A stretch of 64,000 bases of DNA from Dactylorhiza incarnata (Eukaryota > Streptophyta > Magnoliopsida > Asparagales > Orchidaceae): assembly GCA_033032865.1 (NCBI GenBank), contig JAWHQI010000019.1, positions 17,216,001-17,280,000 on the forward strand. The letters are read 5' to 3'. The notes beneath the pieces are model-generated. The model worked only from the letters and a program-made list of their open reading frames with translations. It was not told where the DNA came from and ran no database searches. The stretch's first letter is position 1. Each line of letters begins with the position of its first letter. Of the stretch, positions 57,308 through 64,000 are shown piece by piece. The position numbers and the translations under genes are program-made.

Positions 57308-58369
57308 TTAATTGATTGAGTCTCCATCTATCATTCCTAGCTGATTTATAAAGAAAATATGCTTCTTTTCATCCAAGGGTTTGGTGAAAATATCAGCCCT
57401 TTGCAAATCAGTAGAAATGAATTGTAGGCAAATTTTATTTTTATCCACATTATCTCTGATAAAGTGGTGCCTAATTTCTATGTGTTTAGTCCTACTATGG
57501 AGTACTGGATTTTGTGCTATAGATATTGCACTAGTATTGCCACAAAATATAATTGAATTATTTAAGTTGATACCATAATCTAGAAGTTGATTTTGTATCC
57601 ACAATATTTGTGAGCAGCAACTGCCCGCAGCAATATATTCTGTTTCAGCTGTTGATGTAGACACATATGTTTGTTTCTTACAAAACCAAGACACTAGCCT
57701 ATCACCAAGAAATTGGCAAGTTCCTGATGTGCTTTTCCTGTCTACTCTGCATCCAGCATAATCAGAATCTGAGAATCTAGTTAATTCAAATTCTGATGTT
57801 GTTGTATACCAGAGTCCTAGATTTGGACAACCCTTTATATATCTCAAAATTCTTTTTAATAAAATAAGGTGAGATTCTTTGGAGTTAACTTGGAACCTAG
57901 CACAAATACATGTAGCAAACATTATGTCAGGTCTAATAGCTGTTAAGTAAAGTAGTGAGCCAACAATTGCTCTATATTCTTTCTGATCAACAGATTTCCC
58001 TGATTCATCAGTGTCTACAACAGCATTGGAGGGCATGAGTGTTTTCATAGTGGAAGAATAAGACATACCAAATCTTTTCACTAATTCCTTAGCATACTTG
58101 GATTGTGATATGAATATGCCATTTGGAGTTTGCTTCACATGAAGACCAAAGAAGTAAGATAACTCACCCATACTACTCATTTCAAATTTAGATTGCATTA
58201 GGTTAGAGAACCTTTTGCATAGAATTGAATCAGTAGAGCCAAATATAATATCATCTACATAAAATTGAACTAGTAATGTTTGATTTTTATGTATCCTGAA
58301 AAATAAGGTTTTATCAACAATGCCTCTACATAATTTGTTCTCCAAAAGAAAATTAGCTAAGGTCTCATA
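57308..58369 (-). pseudogene. SIRE-A late RT and RNase H
   Basis: Reads on the minus strand from 'YETLANFLLEN' through RT palm motif FYVDDIIFGS (about 58244-58273) and KQTPNGIFISQSKYAKEL to RNase H (DYAGCRVDRKSTSG, STAETEYIAAGSCCSQ, HSRTKHIEIRHHF) and a normal C-terminus. Open throughout, and fused in frame to the G/C repeat upstream to give a 605-codon ORF (57308-59125) that cannot make a normal polymerase. The first half of RT is missing. Confidence 0.85.
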
Positions 58370-58524
58370 CTGTACAACCCTGTATTCGCCGAGTGGGCCC
58401 CCAGATCCCATGAGGTATTTTTGACATCGTCTTTTAGTATGATTCAGGGCAGGAAGAGAGGAGGTCGAGCGATGGAGGTAGAGACCTCCCGCTCGCCCAA
58501 CTCGTACAGGAGGCGAGCAAGAAG

Positions 58525-59460
58525 GGGGTGAGCTCCTCTTGCCCCCGCTTCTGAAGAGGGGGGCGAGCTCCTCTCGCCCCCGCTCCCAAGGAGGGGGCGA
58601 TCTCCTCTCGCCCCGCTCCCAGCAAGGGGGGCGAGCTCCTCTCGCCCCCGCTTCCGAAGAGGGGGGAGAGCTCCTCTCGCCCCCACTCCCAAGGAGGGGG
58701 CGAGCTCCTCTCGCGCCGCTCCCAGCAAGGGGAGCGATCTCCTCTCGCCCCCGCTTTCGAAGCGGGGGGCGAGCTCCTCTCGCCCCCGCTCCCAATGAGG
58801 GCGGCGATCTCCTCTCGCCCCCGCTCCCAAAGAGGGGGGCGAGCTCCTCTCGCCCATGCTCCCAAAGAGGGGGGTGAGCTCCTCTCGCCCCCGCTCCCAA
58901 GGAGGGGGCAAGCTCGTCTCGCCCCGCTCCCAAGGAGGGGGCGAGCTCCTCTCGCCCCGCTCCCAGCAAGGGGGGCGAGCTCCTCTCGCCCCCGCTTCCG
59001 AAGATGGGGGCGAGCTCCTCTCGCCCCCGCTCCCGAAGAGGGGGGAGAGCTCTGGGAGCGGGGCGAGCTCCTCTCGCCCCCGCTCCCAAGGAGGAGGCGA
59101 GCTCCTCTCGCCCTGCTCCATGCAAGGGGGACGAGCTCCTCTCGCCCCGCTCCCAGCAAGGGAGGACGAGCTCCTCTCACCCCCCGCCCCCAGCAAGGGG
59201 GCTAGCTCAGGAAGGGGGCGGGGATCCCAGCTCGCCCCGCCCCAGTTAGGGGGCGAGAGGAGGAGCCGCAGGTCCCTTTCGTCCCGTCCCAGCAAGGGGG
59301 GGGGGGGGGGGGGCGAGACCCGAGGCAGGCGGCCTCCTGGTCTCGCCCCCGCCCCAGCGAGGGGGCGAGCTCAGGAAGGAGGTGCCCTTCCGGCTCGCCC
59401 ATCCCGGTGAGGGGGATGAGCGAGGGAGAAGGTCAGCTCCCTCTCGCCCGACCCAGGGAA
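58525..59460 (+). repeat. ~35-bp G/C-rich minisatellite (GCGAGCTCCTCTCGCCCCCGCTCCC)-type
   Basis: More than 20 units with core GCGAGCTCCTCTCGCCCC at 34-36 bp spacing from 58529 to about 59180, then looser copies to 59460, interrupted by a G run at 59297-59314. Each core has GCGAG/CTCGC symmetry. All six frames stay open for long stretches, giving spurious ORFs rich in G, A, R, E, P and S. Confidence 0.92.
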
Positions 59461-59585
59461 GGCATTCTGGATTGCGTATAACGCCTCAGAATGGCGGGAT
59501 TTGGCTGTTTACAGGCCAAATCCAAGGGTATTTTGGCAAACTCATAGGCCAGATTGTGGCTATTGGCAGACCAAGCAAGGAATTC

Positions 59586-59593
59586 TATAAATA
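59586..59593 (+). promoter_or_regulatory. TATA box in the foreign segment
   Basis: TATAAATA in TTCTATAAATAGG, downstream of the minisatellite and followed about 30 bp later by a leader-like pyrimidine-rich stretch. It suggests a plus-strand promoter opposed to SIRE-A. Confidence 0.5.
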
Positions 59594-59739
59594 GGACCAA
59601 GGGGGCACCTTTGAAGGCAGATCTCACTCTCTTTTGGCTACTCTCCCCCTAGGTCTCTATGGTGGGGGAAGAGAGCCTCCAAAGGTGCCCCAATCTCAGC
59701 ATTGGCTTGGGAGGGGAAACGCTCTATGATCTTCCGGGT

Positions 59740-59976
59740 GTGTTTGAGACCCTTGACATAAGCTACCTCTTTGAAGGTAACTGCTCCAACTTTGATTTGT
59801 CCATAACCTTTGGTTTGTCCACAGTTGGAGTCTCCAAAAATCACTTTGGGTCCAAGCCTTGCCTTGTAGTTGCTTAAGTTGGCCTTGTTTCCTGTCATAT
59901 GCTTTGAGCATCACTATTCAAATACCATTGTTCTTTTATTTTTGGATAGCCCTGTACCTGCAAAACAGAAAACATT
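59740..59976 (-). pseudogene. SIRE-A protease remnant
   Basis: The minus strand shows QWYLNS where copia proteases have the catalytic D-S-G, then a lost base that shifts frame; further on, LSNYKARLGPKVIFGD and KVGAVTFKEVAYVKGLKH are recognisable. Active-site loss (D to N), frameshift and truncation make it dead. Confidence 0.75.
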
Positions 59977-62019
59977 CTAGTTGTTCTTGACCCAGACTAC
60001 CTTGGGTCCTTTTGTTTTTCCACAAAAATTAGAAATGTAAGATATCTCAGGCTGATCCTTATAGCCTTGTGGATGATATCTCCTTGGAGGAATTATCCAC
60101 TCAGTGAAAGGATTTTTAGTATATTGAGTACAAGAATTCTTCAGATTTTCTGTATATTTTCCGTTCGACGAATTTGGGTGAATTCGTCGATCGCTGTTCG
60201 ACGAATGGACATGATTTCGTCGAGCGCCGTTCGATGGATAGATATAATGGAACTCTGAGTTCAGCTTTCGTCGAGCTCTGTTCGACGAATTCGTGTGATT
60301 TCGTCGAGCTCTATTCGACGAATTCTGTTGAATTTCTTTATTCTTAATATTCTTACTTGAAATATTCTTACTAGCATCTACAACCTCTTTGTCCTTAGCA
60401 GAAATAAATTTTACTAGTGTAGATAAGATGTTTTTCTTAATAAGATGTGACTCACTTGATGATGCACCCAAGCCCAATTTGCCACTGAGTCTGGCATTCC
60501 CTGTGCTTGTGATGTCCATCAGTTTGATACTTCTCACATTAAGGGATTCTTCAAATTTCTTAGCTTCAGATAACTTGTTCTCAATGAGAACAATGTGTTC
60601 TCTGGAGGAAGCCAAATCTTTCTTAAGATTGACATTTTCTTCACTTAGTTGGTTCATTTCAGCCAACTTGCCTCTGAGAGAGATTATCTCTTTCTCAAAT
60701 TTAATTAAATCTAAACAAAGAGTTCTGAATTCATCTTTGAATTCATTTGAATTGAAATCAAATGTAGAAATTACCTGATCACTGTTAATTTCTGATTCTG
60801 ATTGTTCAGAGTTGATTCCTGAGGCATTGATAGCCAGCATGCAGAAGTTTCTTTCTTCTTCATCATCACTGGAGCTGGATGTTGATGCATATTCTGACTC
60901 ACTGCTTGAGTCATATATAGCCATCAAGCATTGGTCCTTCTCATTTGCATTTTCTTCATCTTCAGAAGAGCTGGATGAAGATTCTGATTCTGTTTCACTC
61001 CATGTTTCAGCTACAAAGCCTTTTCCTTTATGTTTGTATTTGTGGGAGGAAGGCTTGCTGGAGTGCCATTTCTCTTCTTTTTCTTTTCCCTTTTCCTTCT
61101 TTTGGTTCTCTGGACACTCAAGTAGAATGTGTCCAGGTTTCCTGCAACCATAACAAATAATTTCCTTAGAATTAGTTTTATCATACCTTGGCTTTTCTTT
61201 TGATCTGAGGTCCTTCTTTCTGAAATCTTTTCTAGCCATCTTGTAGAATCTCTTGGCTAGAAGACTCATAAACTCCACTTCTCCTGGAGCATTATCTTCC
61301 TCTTCGGTTGCTTGGAAAGCAATTCTCTTTTCCTTCTTGGATGCTGGTGAGGAAGTAGATTGTTCAGCTTCTCTGGACTTGATAAGTTGCTCATAGGATT
61401 TGAGCTTGCCTAACAAGGTCTTAGTGGAGATTTCATTGAGGCTTCTGGATTCCTTGATTGGCCAGATCTTAGAGTCCCATGTGCTAGGGAAGCACATCAA
61501 GATCTTATTATTGGCTTCAGTGATGGAGATCACTTTGTCTAGAGATTTTAGCTCATTGATTATATGACTGAGTCTATTGTACATATCTGCAACAGTCTCA
61601 GTTTCTCCTTTCTTGAAATTTTCATACTGAGAGATGAGATGAGATGTTCTATCTTTTCTCTCATCTGCAGAGCCTTCAACCATGTTGTTGAGGGAGGTCC
61701 AGATTTCCCTGGCTGAAGTGCATTCCACAACTTTTTAAAAAATGTCATCAGACATTGTTTGTGCCAATATATTCATTGCTTTGGCATCTGCACTTCTCTG
61801 CTTCTTTTGAGCTTCAGTCCACTCAGGAGGTGGAACAACATTATTTGTTGTTGTTTCAACACTTGTTGCGGTTGGAGTAGGAGGTCCTGTCAAAATAACA
61901 TTAAAAATATCTTCGTTAATAGAAATCATATACAATATGATCCTTGCCTTCCATAGTGCAAACTTATTTAGATTGCACATAGGAGGTCTTGTATTTGAGT
62001 ATTCTTTGTTCTGTGCCAT
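59977..62019 (-). pseudogene. SIRE-A gag, one in-frame stop
   Basis: Starts MAQNKEYSNTRPPM at 62019 and continues in one frame to 59977 with a TAA at 61735-61737. It has the copia gag region (AREIWTSLNNMVEG, LSHIINELKSLDKVIS), zinc knuckle CYGCRKPGHILLEC (about 61112-61153), Ser/Glu-rich acidic blocks, a coiled-coil stretch (EKEIISLRGKLAEMNQLSEEN), and a C-terminal block of NSSNRARR-type repeats encoded by TTCGTCGAA motifs (60160-60330). The long C-terminal extension after the knuckle is a Sirevirus gag trait. Confidence 0.82.
60160..60330 (-). repeat. TTCGTCGAA motifs inside gag
   Basis: At least eight half- or full motifs (AATTCGTCGA, GTTCGACGAAT) lie in the coding sequence and are read as NSSNRARR / SSNSDRR repeats. 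They match the LTR array of the same element. Confidence 0.85.
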
Positions 62020-62108
62020 GAGTTTTTTTAGCAAAAGAAACTCTAGAAGAAAATTAAGATCTAATTGATCTTTTGATTTAGGTGTTAGCCTGTAAACAAT
62101 CAACCAAC

Positions 62109-62119
62109 CTCTGATACCA
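62109..62119 (-). promoter_or_regulatory. SIRE-A primer-binding site
   Basis: Minus strand TGGTATCAGAG, two bases from the LTR end at 62122. Confidence 0.88.
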
Positions 62120-62121
62120 AT

Positions 62122-63719
62122 TGAAAATGAGGTTAGATCTTAAAGTTACTCTAGAGGGGGGGGGGGGGGGGGGGGGGGTGAATAGAGTATTAAAAGTTTT
62201 TCACTTATTTTTAGTGGAATTAAAATAGTGATATTTATATGTGTGTAATAGAGTGAGTTATAAAAACAAAATAAAAACAAAGCACAACACAGTACAGAAA
62301 AATAAACAAGAACATAGACGACACAAGGATTTATAGTAGTTCCCCAATAAACCTGGGTACATCTACTCTTCTACCACCCTTGGTAGGATTCCACTAAGTT
62401 TTTGATCAGGTGCCCTATCACCAATGGATTTTTGATCAAGTGTCTAAACACCAATGAGCTTTTGATCAGTGCTCAAACCAACCACAGTTTTTTGATCAGG
62501 TGCCCTGCCACCAAGGGGTTAACTTTTGAAGGGAGTTAGAACCCTGTACAGAATGGAATAAAGAGGGTTATGAAGTTCTTCTCTGTCAATAATCTGAGAG
62601 AAGACTAGTGGAATATGTTGATGTAAAGCTCCCCATATCTGATAGAAATGGTTGACAGTTGATGGATGGAGCTTTCACTTGAATGAAATATCTTCCTGAT
62701 AGTTGATGAATCTGAGAGACAAAGTTTCTCATATTTTTTGTTGCTCTTTGAAGATTAGAACTTGCAGTAGAATACTGAGAGAATATTTGTGTTGATCTCA
62801 GAGATTGAATGAGTTCTTCTTGAGGAAGATGAACACTGAAAGCTTTTTTTTCTTCCTGTATATCTTTTTCTCTGTATTACATATCTTGGTCGAGAGCCTT
62901 CTTCTTTCTTGCTGCTGTTATCTTGTAAAACTATTTCTTTCTTTTTCCTTGGAGAATATATCTCCGATTTGAATTTCAAATCCTTTGAATACGGAATAGA
63001 ATAATCAGAATTGATTATTTCTTGAAACTGTAATCTGAACTTTAATTCCTTTTCCTTTTCCAGTACGCCAAACGGCTACTTTCTCGGGAGAAGACAATGG
63101 AAAGGAACAATAAATAGAAGGATAAAATCCTTGACTTATCTAGGATAATAGATCCGTTGCTGAAAGTCGATCTGAGTTCAGAGAATAGAATATAACTGAT
63201 CTGTCTGAAATTAATAAGCTGAAGAGAAACTTTCGTTGACCTGAGAACTGAGTTCGTCGAACAGAATGTTGGATTTCGTCGAACTGATTTTCTGTTGCTG
63301 ATTCGTCGAACACAGTCTGGAATTCATCGATCTCAAGCTGGAGTTCGTCGAACTGAAGAATAAACTGCTGGACTTGCTGAAGAACTGAGTGCGTCGAGCT
63401 GAGATGATATTTCGTCGAACGCAGAGAGAAATTTGTCGAACGCTGAGATTGGGAAGTTCGCCGAACGCTGAGATAACCTCAATTCGTCGAACGCTGAGAC
63501 TTGACAAGTTCGTCGAACGCTGAGACTTGGCAAGTTCGTCGAACTGGAGCAAGACGTTCGTCGAACGCAGAATGCATTTCGTTGAACTCAGAAACTTAAC
63601 TTTTCCTTAAGTTCTAACAGCCTAAAACCTTGACCCTTAGACTATACAATGGGGGTCAACTTAGTCCTAGTCAACAAATAGTGATCCTAGCACAAATCAA
63701 TAATAGGGTTGGTCCAACA
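62122..63719 (-). repeat. SIRE-A 5' LTR
   Basis: Same length (1598 bp) and landmarks as the 3' LTR: G run at 62157-62178, TTTTTGATCAGGTG minisatellite and TTCGTCGAA array (63230-63590). Differences include one extra array unit and many substitutions, so the insertion is not very recent. Confidence 0.88.
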
Positions 63720-63759
63720 CACTGTACTGCACTTTTCTCACGGTCATTAACACATGTAG

Positions 63760-63893
63760 GAATAGAGGCATCGAGCATGGGCTTAGCTTGCAAGAGAGCT
63801 GTCGAGCATGTGCGCAATAAAGTGTTGATGCTTTCATTTAAGAAATCGCATGATGCATGTAAATCATCATCATACAACACTATATGTAGTTAA
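63760..63893 (+). pseudogene. Possible terminal exon of the split gene
   Basis: Preceded by CACATGTAG; open to a TAG at 63891-63893. Peptide includes IEASSMGLACKRAVEHVRNK and FKKSHDACKSSS. It lies directly beyond the SIRE-A target duplication, so it is continuous with 54258-54550 in the pre-insertion genome. Family not recognised. Confidence 0.3.
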
Positions 63894-63906
63894 GTCAGTG
63901 AAAACC

Positions 63907-64000
63907 TATTGGGAATATTACCCTCAATGTTCCCTTGATATGAAGAAGCTTCACACTCAATGCTAAGTACAAGTTGTATTTGATAAACCCCATTTCATTT
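63907..64000 (+). repeat. Start of a second SIRE-B-type LTR
   Basis: TATTGGGAATATTACCC followed by landmarks in the same order as 21436 onward (CCCTCAAT, TTGATATGAAGAAG, CACTCAATGCTAAG, TTGTATTTGA). The first dinucleotide is TA where TG is expected. No purine tract precedes it, so it is a 5' or solo LTR running off the window. Confidence 0.75.

Larger units (their letters stand above)
58370..59739 (+). mobile_element. 1.37 kb foreign segment replacing protease-integrase-RT
   Basis: SIRE-A coding stops at 59740 (after VKGLKH of the protease) and resumes at 58369 (YETLANF of RT). The segment between starts TGTACAACCCTG on the plus strand, has a G/C minisatellite, a TATA box (59586-59593) and a leader-like stretch with an inverted repeat (GGGGGCACCTTTGAAGG near 59608 against CCTCCAAAGGTGCCCC near 59678). 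This looks like LTR U3-R organisation, so it may be a solo or chimeric LTR of another family; no target duplication is visible. Confidence 0.55.
54556..63719 (-). mobile_element. Sirevirus (Ty1/copia) 'SIRE-A', internally rearranged
   Basis: Two 1598-bp LTRs (54556-56153, 62122-63719), beginning TGTTGGAACAACC (3') or the variant TGTTGGACCAACC (5') and ending TTTCA on the minus strand; primer-binding site at 62109-62119; multiple polypurine tracts; CACTG target duplication. Gag with zinc knuckle, a protease remnant, then a 1.37 kb foreign G/C-rich segment where the rest of protease, integrase and half of RT should be, then late RT and RNase H. No third ORF. Defective. Confidence 0.88.

Noticed and set aside
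58525..59250. Regularly spaced repeats resembling a CRISPR array
   Set aside because: Plant nuclear context, spacers are not unique, the unit is ~35 bp in total and lies inside a retroelement; it is a minisatellite.
58434..59410. Long overlapping ORFs on both strands (up to 283 codons) in the G/C-rich block
   Set aside because: A stop-poor 35-bp repeat leaves all frames open; the translations are G/A/R/E/P/S repeats with no domain.

Overview
This is a flowering-plant nuclear genome window made almost entirely of nested and degraded LTR retrotransposons. The support is an intron-bearing PLATZ transcription-factor gene, Sirevirus, Ty1/copia, chromovirus, Del/Tekay-like and Athila-like elements with plant-type primer-binding sites, and Helitron-type termini. 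Species cannot be read from the sequence. AT-rich short introns lean to a eudicot, but weakly.

Left block (1-16913): a head-to-tail array of a ~6.05 kb unit on the minus strand. Each unit is a ~4 kb LTR plus a ~2 kb internal region that keeps only a protease/RT remnant. It is best read as LTR-internal-LTR-internal-LTR of a non-autonomous Del/Tekay-type Ty3 element. The third LTR is cut at 16913, exactly where a Helitron-like 5' terminus starts.

Middle block (16914-31200): a 5' Helitron fragment (16914 to about 19283), the 3' half of a Sirevirus ('SIRE-B') with an envelope-position ORF and LTR, then a chromovirus (22767-29334) whose 5' LTR is truncated at the SIRE-B boundary. Next come a diverged, opposite-strand LTR end of the left-block family (29335-30123) and an LTR-like fragment with a GGCGCC-type primer-binding site.

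Gene island (32265-33227): a four-exon PLATZ zinc-binding protein gene on the minus strand, apparently intact. It is the only confident cellular gene.

Right block (34613-64000): a host gene or captured gene fragment (exon-like pieces at 34948-34992, 41539-42295, possibly 42433-42652, 54264-54312 and 63760-63893) torn apart by insertions. Each insertion has a readable 5-bp target duplication: a copia element (34993-41533, ACCCC); a 5.1 kb solo LTR (42854-54252, TTTTA) that holds a younger Athila-like non-autonomous element (47068-53321, CCCTT); and a Sirevirus ('SIRE-A', 54556-63719, CACTG). In SIRE-A, everything from protease to mid-RT has been replaced by a 1.37 kb segment rich in a ~35 bp G/C minisatellite. 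A second SIRE-B-type LTR begins at 63907.

The most striking cross-cutting pattern is that nearly every LTR family carries its own array of short, mostly palindromic, mostly CpG-containing motifs (TTCGWCGAA, GCTGAGAC/GTCTCAGC, GACCGCGCGGTC, GGTCACG-CC-CGTGACC, GCGAGCTCCTCTCGC, GTGYGACRCCGRC). Unit numbers differ between sister LTRs, and at least one motif is shared between a Ty3 LTR and a Ty1 LTR. No element here looks able to move on its own.
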